Origin: Aliidiomarina shirensis
Lineage (GTDB): Bacteria > Pseudomonadota > Gammaproteobacteria > Enterobacterales > Alteromonadaceae
Assembly: GCF_003987345.1 (NCBI RefSeq)
Contig: NZ_PIPP01000002.1
Span: 620,001 to 684,000 of the forward strand
Direction: 5' to 3'
Length of the DNA: 64,000 nucleotides
The position numbers were made by a program, and so were the translations under genes. How positions within the stretch are numbered: position 1 is the first letter of the stretch; each line of letters opens with the position of its first letter. This document shows, one piece after another, positions 8,331 to 17,555 of this stretch. The notes beneath the pieces are model-generated. The model was given only the letters and a program-made list of their open reading frames with translations. It had not been told where the DNA came from and ran no database searches.

Positions 8331-9728
8331 TTACTCTTCTGAAACGAAGTCGTCCATTAGAATTAGCTGTGGTAATAAGCCACCACCTGTAGCGTCAACA
8401 GCAATTGCCGTGTACAAACCGCCACCGGCTAAATCTAACATTACCGGACCAATCGCTGCGTCTTTTGTATCCGCTAAGGTAACAGTTACAAAATACTCGC
8501 CCGGAGTTAATGCAACGTTGCCTGTGAACTGGATATCTTCAGCGTTGAAATCAACTCCGGCGAAAGCTGGCGTAGCTTCGCTAATATCATCTGTAGCCGT
8601 TACATAGATATCAACCGGGCCAGCTGCTGGTGATGCGTGTACGATGCGTACTTGCGCAGCAGTAGCGATGCGGCGATTGAAATCTTGAATTACAGCAGCT
8701 GTAATAGTTTCTTCAGTTAATTCACCAACTGCCAACACACTGTATTGAAGTGAGTTTTCTAACGGTAAATCAGCTTCGATAACCGTAGTATCGGTGCCTG
8801 CAGCATTTACTTTAACGTTGTAAGTATCAGCAGCAAGGTTGATATAATCCGAGAATGCTAAGAACGGCACATCGGTAAGTGCAGCACCATCGTTAACCAA
8901 CACATCCACGTTCGGTGCATCTGCAACTGCGTGAACCACTCGAACGTCAGCACCCGTATCCGCAGAATAGAGCACTGAAGAGGCTTCGCCATCTGCAAGC
9001 AACAACGCGATTGGGCGATCTGAACTATTGGCTGCAACATTTGGCGTTGCTGTTACAAATAAGTCAGCACCATCTGGCAATGAAACTTCACCAGAATCGA
9101 ACACTAGTGCTTCTGGATCTCCAGCTACCGTGATGCGAATCTGATAATCGCCAGCAACTACTTCTACTTGGTCGGTATAATCTTGGTATGCCAACGTTGC
9201 TGTAGGCTGTGCCGCTGTTAAATCGGCGCCGAATTCGGTTACAAACACATCTACCGTTAGGTCAACTGGAACACCGTGCAGCACTTGTAAACGTGCATTA
9301 CCATCACCCACATCCGAAATCGGGTTTGCCACTACTAATGGTTCAAGTGTTTCCTCGGCTACAGAGCCTAAAGCGAAAACGTCATAACGAGTGTCAGCAT
9401 CAAGTTCTAGGTCAAGTGGACCAATTACAGTTGCCGTCGTATCATCAGGTAAGATTGCGTCAACACCGACGCTATAATCACCCTCTTCAACCGTAGCTAA
9501 ACCAGAAGATACCTGATAATCTACGTTTTCTAAGAAGTTCTCACCGTTTACTGTAATGTTAACGGCTGGAGCATCGGCTGCAGCATGATGTACACGCAAT
9601 TGAAAATCCCCAAGTGGATCCGGGGTTGGCGGGTTTGGAGTTTCTACTTCAGGTGCACTGCTACTGTTACAAGCTGCGAGTGCTAATGCTAAAGCAGAAA
9701 CACTCAGTGTTTTTGTGATTCTGTTCAT
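8331..9728 (-). CDS. DUF4397-repeat lipoprotein
   Basis: 465 residues. The signal peptide ends in LALAAC with a lipobox, then a Pro/Ser linker. Four repeats follow, each starting with a short strand such as LRVHHAAADAPAVNITVNG (near 43), LQVLHGVPVDLTVDVFV (near 146), VRVVHAVADAPNVDVLVND (near 262) and VRIVHASPAAGPVDIYVT (near 362). This pattern is the DUF4397 beta-sandwich. The protein is very acidic and almost free of Cys and Lys, as is usual for exported proteins of marine bacteria. Function is unknown; surface adhesion is only a guess. It is a single-gene unit with its own terminator. Confidence 0.8.
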   Translation of the reverse strand: MNRITKTLSVSALALALAACNSSSAPEVETPNPPTPDPLGDFQLRVHHAAADAPAVNITVNGENFLENVDYQVSSGLATVEEGDYSVGVDAILPDDTTATVIGPLDLELDADTRYDVFALGSVAEETLEPLVVANPISDVGDGNARLQVLHGVPVDLTVDVFVTEFGADLTAAQPTATLAYQDYTDQVEVVAGDYQIRITVAGDPEALVFDSGEVSLPDGADLFVTATPNVAANSSDRPIALLLADGEASSVLYSADTGADVRVVHAVADAPNVDVLVNDGAALTDVPFLAFSDYINLAADTYNVKVNAAGTDTTVIEADLPLENSLQYSVLAVGELTEETITAAVIQDFNRRIATAAQVRIVHASPAAGPVDIYVTATDDISEATPAFAGVDFNAEDIQFTGNVALTPGEYFVTVTLADTKDAAIGPVMLDLAGGGLYTAIAVDATGGGLLPQLILMDDFVSEE

Positions 9729-9818
9729 GTTCGTATCCTCGTTTTGATTGTCAGCAACGATTATTTACGGGAGGTACGCATGAGCAGGATCACAAATCAC
9801 TAACAAAAGATCTCAAAT

Positions 9819-10442
9819 ATGTTCAGAGCAATTCTAACATTTTTTGTCGGCGTAACTCTTATCCTATTGATTTTAGGTGCTATTAGCACGAGCTTACAAC
9901 CCCATCCTCCTGCGAAAGATCATTCAAAAAATACACAATCTTTACATTTAGATAGCCAAAATACTGACGAAATAGTGGTTCGAAGTGAGCAACCATTACC
10001 AGCAGAAAGCGCAAATAATTCGGAACCAGATGAATCAAATAAAAACTCTACCGTTCAAGATCCCTCAGACATTACCGAACAACAAGTTGCGAAAGAAATA
10101 GAAGTACTTTTAGAAAGCGAAGCAAACTTAACAAATATAATCGAAACGAATATTTCGCTACTCGGAAAGCTGGGTAGTTCAGCGGCTTTTCTAAGCCATC
10201 AAACCTTGCTTCGAAAAATTAACAGCACGGAACGTATCCAACCCATCTCTATTGTATGTTCCAACACTCGCTGCAATGTTCTTGTGTATGGTGCAAGTGC
10301 AGATATAGCGGAAGCTTTCGCGAATACCCTCATTCATGAAGAAATTGACAACATTAACGTGCTCGGCGGGAAATATCGGATTTTTCGCGAGGAAGATTAT
10401 GATTTCGCCCATGTTGTGCTAGAAGTAACAGAGGCAAATTAA
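9819..10442 (+). CDS. Hypothetical protein with N-terminal membrane anchor
   Basis: 207 residues, not recognised. Residues 4-24 are a hydrophobic helix. A polar, low-complexity linker follows (about 30-90, rich in Ser, Asn, Glu), then a folded domain (95-207) with a CSNTRC pair of cysteines near 145-150 that could form a disulfide. The likely topology is a periplasmic domain tethered to the inner membrane. It is divergent from the DUF4397 gene across 90 bases. Coding status is supported by length and amino acid composition. Confidence 0.6.
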   Translation: MFRAILTFFVGVTLILLILGAISTSLQPHPPAKDHSKNTQSLHLDSQNTDEIVVRSEQPLPAESANNSEPDESNKNSTVQDPSDITEQQVAKEIEVLLESEANLTNIIETNISLLGKLGSSAAFLSHQTLLRKINSTERIQPISIVCSNTRCNVLVYGASADIAEAFANTLIHEEIDNINVLGGKYRIFREEDYDFAHVVLEVTEAN

Positions 10443-10474
10443 CGCTCACTTCGTAAACCTACAAAGCGAGCGTT
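10441..10474. terminator. Inverted repeat between converging genes, probable terminator
   Basis: A 15-bp stem with two mismatches (10441-10455 with 10460-10474) and a 4-base loop. It fills the gap between the hypothetical gene and nfuA. A long T tract is lacking, so termination is less sure than at other sites here. Confidence 0.55.
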
Positions 10475-10481
10475 CGTTAAA

Positions 10482-11060
10482 TTAATAGTATGAGTGTTCA
10501 CCACGAGAATGCTCGGTAATATCACGAACACCATTCAATTCACCAGGGAAACGCTCTAATAATTGCTTTTCGATACCTTCTTTCAAGGTAACATCAACCA
10601 TCGAGCAACCATTACAACCGCCGCCGAATTGTAAAATAGCAATGCCATCGCTGGTGATTTCAGACACCATCACTTGTCCACCATGGCTAGCAAGCTGCGG
10701 GTTCACTTCCGATTGAATTACATATTCAACACGCTCGATCAGCTCTGCATCATCGGATACTTTTTGAGCCTTTGCGTTTGGTGCTTTCAATGTGAGCTGT
10801 GAGCCAAGTTCCTGCTGCACAAAATCAATCTCTGCTTCCTGCAAGAACGGAGCACTTTCAGCATCTACTACCGCATCAAAGCCTTCGAAGTTTAAACGAA
10901 TATCGCTCTCTTCTACCGAATCTTGTGGCGCATAAGATACACCGCACTCTGCATTTGGCCGACCCGGATTCACCACAAATACACGAATATTCGTGCCGTC
11001 TTCTTGGCGGCTTAATAATTCGCGAAAATGAGATTGAGCGGATTCAGAAATTGTAATCAT
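10482..11060 (-). CDS. nfuA: Fe-S biogenesis protein NfuA
   Basis: 192 residues. NfuA carries a [4Fe-4S] cluster on a homodimer and delivers it to apoproteins such as aconitase, especially under oxidative or iron stress. Seen: an N-terminal A-type-like domain (1-95) lacking the three A-type cysteines, and a C-terminal Nfu domain with Cys149 and Cys152 in GGGCNGCSM, the same positions as in E. coli. The ATG at 11060 matches the family start MITISESAQ; upstream GTG and ATG codons would add two or three residues. In E. coli nfuA (gntY) lies beside gntX(comF)-bioH, and those genes are 6 kb away here. Confidence 0.95.
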   Translation of the reverse strand: MITISESAQSHFRELLSRQEDGTNIRVFVVNPGRPNAECGVSYAPQDSVEESDIRLNFEGFDAVVDAESAPFLQEAEIDFVQQELGSQLTLKAPNAKAQKVSDDAELIERVEYVIQSEVNPQLASHGGQVMVSEITSDGIAILQFGGGCNGCSMVDVTLKEGIEKQLLERFPGELNGVRDITEHSRGEHSYY

Positions 11061-11220
11061 GCACATCACCTTCTATTCAATACTTCCCGAGCATTCAGAT
11101 ACCCGAGTAATTTAGTAGGGTTTATTCTATCGCATCAGAGCGTCATTGCATAGTAACTCTATTGGCTGTAGCCCTTATATTTGTTAAGTTCAATGCAACA
11201 TAAATCAGGAGTTGAACTTG

Positions 11221-13857
11221 ATGAAAACCACAAGCCTTTCAGTTTATCGCCGTTTCACGGCATTTGTAGTGGCCACCGTTGCGCTGAGTTGCTCAGCGTT
11301 GGCGGCAGACCTAGATTATTATCTTCCAAATAATGTTACCTATGATCAAAGCATCACTAAACCAGCTGAAGCGCTGGGCTTCGAGGTGGGTGAATGGCAC
11401 GTTCGACCAGAGCAAATCGCTCGGTACATGGAGATCCTTGCCGAGCAATCTGATCGCATTACCTTAGAAATAACGGGGCGTAGCCACGAGTTTCGGCCAA
11501 TGATGGTGCTGAAAATCAGTGCTCCTGAGAATCAAAATCGGCTAGAGGAAATGCGCCAGCAACATTTAGCAGTTTCTGACCCAAGCCAAAGTGTAAATGC
11601 AAAAGAAGCGCCTTTGGTTATTTATATGGGTTATAGCGTACACGGCGATGAATCATCTGGCTCGAACGCTGCTGTACTCGCTGCTTACTACTTAGCTGCA
11701 GCGCAAGGACCCGAAATAGATGCTTGGTTAGATAACACCGTAATCTTATTCGATCCAATGTATAACCCAGATGGCTTAGCGCGCTTCGCAACTTGGGTAA
11801 ACCAATATAAAAGTATGACACCCGGCGCTGATAGCCAACATCGCGAACATCAGCAAGATTGGTTACGTGGCCGCCAAAACCATTACTGGTTCGATTTGAA
11901 CCGCGATTGGTTACTACTGCAGCATCCTGAATCCCAGGCGCGTATTGCTACGTATCAAGCGTGGATGCCAAACGTACTTACCGATCATCACGAAATGGGC
12001 ACGGATTCTACCTACTTCTTCCAGCCAGGTATTCCTTCACGTAAAAATCCACTTACACCCGATGAAAATGTACGTTTAACTGAACGTCTTGCTGAGTTCC
12101 ACGGCGATGCTTTAGATGAAATTCAAAGTCTGTATTACACCGAAGAATCCTTTGATGATTTCTATTATGGTAAAGGCTCTAGCTATCCTGATGCACAAGG
12201 CACCGTGGCTATTCTCTTTGAACAAGCGTCTTCCCGTGGGCATTTGCAAGAATCCATTAACGGTGATGTTTCGTTCCCGTTCACCATTCGCAATCAGTTC
12301 GTAACTTCGTTATCCACTATTCAAGGTGCGATTGCAGAACGCGAGTGGCTACTTGATTACCAACAACGCTTCTTTAAAGAAAATATGGAGCTCGCGCGGA
12401 AAGAAGACTTTGATGGCTACCTATTAAGAGAGGCAGATGAAGGCCGTATGCATGAGCTTTTGAATATTCTGCGCGCTCATAACATTGATGCATACCCAGT
12501 TACTGAAAGTTTTAGCGTTAATGATGAAACCTATAACCCCGGTGAAGCCTTCTATGTTCCAATTCGCCAGCGTAACTATCGTCTGTTGAAAGGCGCTTTC
12601 ACAACGCGTCAAGATTTTCCAGATAATACGTTTTACGATGTATCTGCATGGACATTACCCATGGCATTCAACGTAGAATTCAGTGAAGTTCGCCAAAATC
12701 GTCGCTTCCGTGTTGGTGACACGGCATGGAATGGCGCCAGTGATTTCGAAGCCAATGAGCTTGCTGAAACCAACGTAGGCTACATTTTTAGCTGGGAACC
12801 CCACTTTTCGCCGCGGGTATTAAATCACTTATTGAAAAAAGGGATTCATGCTCGGTTAGCAGTGGATGATATTACCGTCAACACGCCAAATGGCGGTGAG
12901 CAATTTAGCCGTGGCGCAGTAATCGTAACGCGTGCATATCAAGAAAAACCATGGCAAGAAGTGCAATCGGCACTCGCAGAATTAGCCGATGCAAACCGCG
13001 TTCGCGTTCACACAATTACGAGCGGCATGACCTCTACCGTAGGTATGGATGTTGGTAGCGGAAGTATTCGTCCCGCCACCGAACCAAAAGTAATGTTGGT
13101 GATAGGCGATGGCGTTAATCTGCAAGAAGCGGGTGAAACTTGGTATTACTTTGATAGAGATTTAAATATCCCAGTAACCATGATCGAAACCCAACGTTTA
13201 GATCGCTCAGATATTAGCCGGTATACCCACATTGTTTTAGTTGATGGTAATCACCGTAACTTAAGCGATCGCTTCAAAGGCGAATTGCAACAGTGGGTGC
13301 GTAGCGGTGGCACATTAATAGGGCAGAAAGGCGGCGCTCGATGGATGAGCGAAAATGACTTGCTATCAACAACGGTTGTTCCTAGTGATGAATTCCGCGC
13401 AAAATTCAGCACGGAAGGCCTCACTTATGGTGATCGCAATGATTACTTCGGCCAACAACGTATTGCAGGTGCTATTTTCAATAGCACACTCGATTTAAGC
13501 CATCCTTTAACGGTAGGTTTCACTCGGGAAACGTTGCCGATGTTCAAAAATAGTACTATTGCCTTCACGAACAGCGAAAGTCCGTTCGTAGATGTGGCGA
13601 AATACGCAGAAGAACCCGTGTTCGCAGGCTATACTTCACAAGGCAACCGGGAAGTACTGAGCGAGCGCACCACAGTACTTGCGCACCGTTATGGTGGCGG
13701 TCGTGTGATAGGTTTCGCCGATAACGTGAATTTCCGTGGATACTTCTGGGGAACCTCAAAACTAATGGCGAATGCTATCTTCTTTAGCCAATATGCCTAC
13801 GGCACCGCTGGTGATGAAGAAGAAGAGGAAGAAGACGAGGACGCGCACGCTCATTAA
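11221..13857 (+). CDS. Exported M14 family zinc carboxypeptidase-like protein
   Basis: 878 residues. It should hydrolyse peptides from the C-terminus outside the cytoplasm. Seen: signal peptide 1-28 ending ALAAD; an M14 domain with zinc ligands in VHGDESSGSN (His141, Glu144) and a third His near 235 in LLLQHPES; a candidate catalytic Glu in AILFEQASSRG near 335. The second half resembles a glutamine-amidotransferase-like or ThuA-like fold (VMLVIGDGV, IVLVDGNHRN) without obvious catalytic residues. The tail is a run of Asp and Glu ending AHAH. The ATG at 11221 has AGGAG upstream. The two TTG codons just before it are unlikely starts. Confidence 0.88.
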   Translation: MKTTSLSVYRRFTAFVVATVALSCSALAADLDYYLPNNVTYDQSITKPAEALGFEVGEWHVRPEQIARYMEILAEQSDRITLEITGRSHEFRPMMVLKISAPENQNRLEEMRQQHLAVSDPSQSVNAKEAPLVIYMGYSVHGDESSGSNAAVLAAYYLAAAQGPEIDAWLDNTVILFDPMYNPDGLARFATWVNQYKSMTPGADSQHREHQQDWLRGRQNHYWFDLNRDWLLLQHPESQARIATYQAWMPNVLTDHHEMGTDSTYFFQPGIPSRKNPLTPDENVRLTERLAEFHGDALDEIQSLYYTEESFDDFYYGKGSSYPDAQGTVAILFEQASSRGHLQESINGDVSFPFTIRNQFVTSLSTIQGAIAEREWLLDYQQRFFKENMELARKEDFDGYLLREADEGRMHELLNILRAHNIDAYPVTESFSVNDETYNPGEAFYVPIRQRNYRLLKGAFTTRQDFPDNTFYDVSAWTLPMAFNVEFSEVRQNRRFRVGDTAWNGASDFEANELAETNVGYIFSWEPHFSPRVLNHLLKKGIHARLAVDDITVNTPNGGEQFSRGAVIVTRAYQEKPWQEVQSALAELADANRVRVHTITSGMTSTVGMDVGSGSIRPATEPKVMLVIGDGVNLQEAGETWYYFDRDLNIPVTMIETQRLDRSDISRYTHIVLVDGNHRNLSDRFKGELQQWVRSGGTLIGQKGGARWMSENDLLSTTVVPSDEFRAKFSTEGLTYGDRNDYFGQQRIAGAIFNSTLDLSHPLTVGFTRETLPMFKNSTIAFTNSESPFVDVAKYAEEPVFAGYTSQGNREVLSERTTVLAHRYGGGRVIGFADNVNFRGYFWGTSKLMANAIFFSQYAYGTAGDEEEEEEDEDAHAH

Positions 13858-13899
13858 TATCTATTTTGCTGATATAGTGCGGCGCTGACTGATATTATC

Positions 13900-13940
13900 C
13901 ACCCCTACGTGAAACTTTTTGTTTCGCCTAGGGGTGTTTT
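13900..13940 (+). terminator. Hairpin plus T tract between the M14 peptidase and the CoA-hydrolase gene
   Basis: A 16-bp stem with two mismatches (13900-13915 with 13921-13936), loop TTTTT, then TTTT. By form it is a terminator of the M14 gene, but it ends only 15 bases before the next start codon. It may therefore act in the leader of the next gene. Confidence 0.75.
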
Positions 13941-13955
13941 CAGTAAGGAACCGCA

Positions 13956-15848
13956 ATGCCAAACGAGCAAGCAGATTCACCACACAAGCCTAACCGAGCT
14001 GTTGCTGGGCAACTTCGCTTTCAAGGAAAACCGGCTAAATGGCCCGACCTAATTAAATCTGGCCAACGTATTTTTATCGGCTCACATGCTGCTGTCCCCC
14101 ACGCTCTCATCCATAACTTACTTGCCAACAGTAATTACCTACACGATGTAGAAATTGTGCAAGTAGCCGCATTTGGCGATAACCAATGGGCTGAACCCAA
14201 GTACCTGCGGAATTTTAAGGTAAACACGCTCTTTATCGGCGGTGAGCAAGTTCGTAAAGCGGTGGCTGAAGGTCGCGCTGATTATACGCCGGCGTTTATG
14301 TCGGATATTCCCTCACTCTTCACCGATGAAATACTCCCGCTCGATGCGGCACTCATTATGGTGAGCCCTGCCGATGAGCACGGCTATCATTCTTTGGGTG
14401 TTTCCGTGGATATCGTTTCCGCCGCTTTACGCAGCGCAAAAATGGTTATTGCCCAAGTAAACCCGCAAATGCCAGTAACTTTTGGCCAAGCCTTTATTCA
14501 CCGTGGGCAGATCGATGCTCTTTTCTATGCCAGCGAACCATTGTTAGAAATTCATCCTCCGGAGCTCGATCCGGTTACCGAACGCGTTGGCCAATATGTT
14601 TCGCTTTTAATCAATGATGGTGCCACCATTCAGATAGGCTTTGGAAAAGTATGTGAAGCTACACTGCGATATTTAAATAACCATAAAGATCTTGGTGTAC
14701 ACAGTGAACTCATTACCGATGGCATTATGGAGCTGATGCTCAGTGGGGTTATTAACAACCGCAAGAAAACTTTCCATCAACATAAAGTAGTCACGAGTTT
14801 TTGTATTGGCACGCAACGCTTATATGATTATGTGAATCACAATCCGCATATCGGCTTTTATCCCAGCGAGTATGTAAATTCACCGGCCAATATTTCACGC
14901 AACGAGAATATGATCTCGATTAACAGTGCCATTGAAGTCGATTTAACCGGGCAAGTTGTATCCGATTCCATCGGCTATCAGTTCTACTCAGGTATCGGCG
15001 GCCAAGTGGATTTCAGCCGTGGCGCTTCTATGAGCCAAGGCGGGAAGCCTGTAATCGCACTGCCTTCAACCGCAGAAAACGGTACTATATCGCGCATTGT
15101 GCCGCATATTACCGAAGGTGGTGGCGTGGTAACCTCGCGAGCGCATGTATATTACGTAGTCACTGAATTTGGAGTGGCCTCTTTACGCGGAAAAAGTATC
15201 CGCGAACGAGCACTTGAGCTCATTCGTGTAGCGCATCCAAAGTTCCGTCCGCAATTACTCGAAGAAGTGCGTAAACACTATTATGTTCCTCATTATCAGG
15301 TGCACACGCCAGTCGAAATTCCTGAGCTCGGCGATGTGGGCTTTAAGAAAATTGATATCAACGGCGAAGCATACGATTTGCGCCCGTTAAACCCGAGTGA
15401 TGAACGGCGCCTACAAGAGTTTTTCTATTCCCACACCAAAGAAACCCTGCAAATGCGTTACAACACGATTCCTACTCAGATGAACCGAGAAAAATCGTGT
15501 AATCTCGTGAGCGTTGACCAATCCAAAGATCTCGCATTATGTATCGTGCGCCAGAAAGGATCCATGTCACAAATACAAGCTGTGGGCCGCTACTACCTGA
15601 GCCGCGATGGTGAGAACTGTGAAGCAGCCTTCGTAACTCGAGAAAACAATCAAGGCAAAGGCATGGCTAAATTGTTACTAACTGAAATGATTCGTATCGC
15701 CAAAATTCGCGGTGTGAAAACTATGCTCGCTTATGTTCGAGCTGAAAATCAGAAGATGTTGGCAGTATTTGAGAAAGCTGGATTTGTTCGAACGCCAGCA
15801 GACGAGCCAGGTGAAGTCAATTTAGAGCTTTCATTAATCAAAACCTAA
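13956..15848 (+). CDS. Acetyl-CoA hydrolase/transferase fused to a GNAT acetyltransferase
   Basis: 630 residues, cytoplasmic. Residues about 10-440 form a class I CoA-transferase/acetyl-CoA hydrolase. The expected catalytic Glu lies in INSAIEVDLTGQV, and GIGGQVDFSRGA plus GGGVVTSRAHVYYVVTEFG are conserved blocks. Residues about 455-630 form a GNAT domain with the acetyl-CoA-binding loop NNQGKGMAKLLL and LAYVRAENQKMLAVFEKAGF. Such fusions occur in gammaproteobacteria, but the substrate of neither half is settled. A histone-deacetylase-fold gene follows after 19 bases. The ATG has AAGGA upstream. A hairpin with a T tract lies just before it. Confidence 0.88.
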   Translation: MPNEQADSPHKPNRAVAGQLRFQGKPAKWPDLIKSGQRIFIGSHAAVPHALIHNLLANSNYLHDVEIVQVAAFGDNQWAEPKYLRNFKVNTLFIGGEQVRKAVAEGRADYTPAFMSDIPSLFTDEILPLDAALIMVSPADEHGYHSLGVSVDIVSAALRSAKMVIAQVNPQMPVTFGQAFIHRGQIDALFYASEPLLEIHPPELDPVTERVGQYVSLLINDGATIQIGFGKVCEATLRYLNNHKDLGVHSELITDGIMELMLSGVINNRKKTFHQHKVVTSFCIGTQRLYDYVNHNPHIGFYPSEYVNSPANISRNENMISINSAIEVDLTGQVVSDSIGYQFYSGIGGQVDFSRGASMSQGGKPVIALPSTAENGTISRIVPHITEGGGVVTSRAHVYYVVTEFGVASLRGKSIRERALELIRVAHPKFRPQLLEEVRKHYYVPHYQVHTPVEIPELGDVGFKKIDINGEAYDLRPLNPSDERRLQEFFYSHTKETLQMRYNTIPTQMNREKSCNLVSVDQSKDLALCIVRQKGSMSQIQAVGRYYLSRDGENCEAAFVTRENNQGKGMAKLLLTEMIRIAKIRGVKTMLAYVRAENQKMLAVFEKAGFVRTPADEPGEVNLELSLIKT

Positions 15849-15867
15849 CGTTGAGGTGTGGTGAGTA

Positions 15868-16791
15868 ATGTCGATTACCGTATTTAGCCATAGCGCTTGT
15901 AACCTGCACAAGGTTACTGAAGTTCACCCAGAGTGCCCCGAGCGATTGGGCGCTGTAAATGATCAATTGATTCGCTCTGGTATGGAGTATGTATTAACGC
16001 AAAAAGAAGCCACGCCCGCGCGCAAGGAAGATTTATATCGCGCTCACGATGTTAGCTACGTAAACGATGTCTTCGCTAGAGCTCCCCAAAACGACGAGGA
16101 GCACATCTGGCTTGATCCTGACACCCTGATGAGTAGCGGCTCATTACAAGCCTTTCTGCACGCTGCTGGCAGTGGCATTAACGGCATTGACGAAATTATG
16201 ACAAGCGATAATCAAAAAGCCTTTTGCGCGGTACGGCCACCCGGCCACCACGCTACTCGTAGCGCCGCTATGGGCTTTTGTGTATTTAACAATATCGCCG
16301 TAGCAGCCTGCTATGCTATGGCGAAATATCCGGTTGCGCGTATTGCTATTGTTGATTTCGACGTCCACCACGGCAATGGCACCGAAGATATTTTTAGCCA
16401 AGATGAGCGCGTGCTATTTTGCTCGTCGTTTGAACACCCGCTCTACCCAAACACTGGGGCTGATACCATTAGCCCTCACATTATCAATATTCCTATGCCT
16501 GCCGGTTCGGAAGGATTTGAATGGCAAGCTGCAGTGGCTGAACGCTGGTTTCCGGCTATTGATGCTTTTGCGCCTGATCTTATTTTGGTGTCAGCTGGCT
16601 TTGATGGCCACATGGAAGATGATATGTCGCAATTCAATTTGCGCGAAGATGATTATTTTTGGATCGGCAAGGAATTGAAAAAGCTCGCTGATAACCATTG
16701 CCAAGGGCGCATATTGGCTATGCTTGAGGGCGGGTACGATATGAGTTCTCTGGGCCGCAGTGTAGTCGCGTTTTTAAAAGGCATTTCATAA
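15868..16791 (+). CDS. Histone deacetylase family protein (acetylpolyamine/acyl-lysine deacetylase-like)
   Basis: 307 residues. Enzymes of this fold remove acetyl groups from lysine side chains or polyamines using zinc. Seen: RPPGHHA with the His-His pair near 125-129, zinc ligands in DFDVHHGNG near 164-172 and AGFDGH near 245, and LEGGYD near 287. All key residues are intact. It is the second gene of a probable operon with the CoA-hydrolase/GNAT fusion, which suggests an acetylation and deacetylation pair. The actual substrate cannot be told from sequence. Confidence 0.9.
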   Translation: MSITVFSHSACNLHKVTEVHPECPERLGAVNDQLIRSGMEYVLTQKEATPARKEDLYRAHDVSYVNDVFARAPQNDEEHIWLDPDTLMSSGSLQAFLHAAGSGINGIDEIMTSDNQKAFCAVRPPGHHATRSAAMGFCVFNNIAVAACYAMAKYPVARIAIVDFDVHHGNGTEDIFSQDERVLFCSSFEHPLYPNTGADTISPHIINIPMPAGSEGFEWQAAVAERWFPAIDAFAPDLILVSAGFDGHMEDDMSQFNLREDDYFWIGKELKKLADNHCQGRILAMLEGGYDMSSLGRSVVAFLKGIS

Positions 16792-16814
16792 CCAAGATTA
16801 ACCTTCAGCTGCGT

Positions 16815-17510
16815 TTACGTACGTTTTTTCGGTGTATAGGCCAGAGCCCAAGCATCTACTAAACAAGGCCTCTGTTGTTTTAATGCAGCCGCAACGGCGT
16901 TTACTGTTGCGCCGCTCGTAATCACATCATCGATAATGGCGAGCCGGGCATAGCCTGGTTTTTCAATACATCGAAATGCTCCGCTGACATTTGTTTTCCG
17001 TTCAGCTGCGGTTAAGCGGTGGCTCGCGCGCGTGGGGCGCCTGCGCATCGGATAGATAACGGGAATACCTAGTATTTGGCCGAGCTTCTCCGCAATAATA
17101 CCAGCTTGGTTATAACCACGTTTATACCAGCGCAAATTCCCTAACGGCACCGGCACTAGGGCATCGGGTAAATAGATCTTTTCCTGCCGATACAAACTCA
17201 CTACTTGCGCGGCTAATAAAGGCGCAAAACAATCGGCCAAAGCGGGCTGGCGGCTATATTTATACTGCTGCACCCAGCGCGTTACCGGGTTTTCGTACGA
17301 AAGTGCAGCACACCATAAACGGCAGGGGCTAATCGGCTTTTGTTCGTGGTTTAGCTGCGCTGCTAAATCACCACAACAACGCGGTGGCAAGCGCGGTAAA
17401 TCGGTGAAGCAGAATTCGCAAACACCAAACTGCAAAACCGCAGGTTGCTCACACAACCAACATATTCCGCTGTTTCCGATTTTGCGCAATTCTTGCCAAA
17501 GCTTTAACAT
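16815..17510 (-). CDS. comF: ComF family phosphoribosyltransferase-like protein (GntX)
   Basis: 231 residues. ComF proteins help take up or process transforming DNA in competent bacteria. Seen: a zinc-ribbon-like N-terminus with CWLC and CEFC, and a type I phosphoribosyltransferase domain with LAIIDDVITSGAT binding PRPP-like ligands. The ATG at 17510 is eight bases from GGGAGA, and the GTG two codons earlier is too close to it. It is divergent from bioH, the E. coli gntX/bioH arrangement. Confidence 0.9.
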   Translation of the reverse strand: MLKLWQELRKIGNSGICWLCEQPAVLQFGVCEFCFTDLPRLPPRCCGDLAAQLNHEQKPISPCRLWCAALSYENPVTRWVQQYKYSRQPALADCFAPLLAAQVVSLYRQEKIYLPDALVPVPLGNLRWYKRGYNQAGIIAEKLGQILGIPVIYPMRRRPTRASHRLTAAERKTNVSGAFRCIEKPGYARLAIIDDVITSGATVNAVAAALKQQRPCLVDAWALAYTPKKRT

Positions 17511-17555
17511 AGCCACTATCTCCCGTTACAGCATTCAAATTCAAGGTAGTTATTA

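Noticed and set aside
8915-9496. Plus-strand open frames within the DUF4397 gene
   Set aside because: Long frames arise from the biased composition of the acidic repeat gene on the other strand; no ribosome sites and Leu/Arg/Gln-rich nonsense composition.
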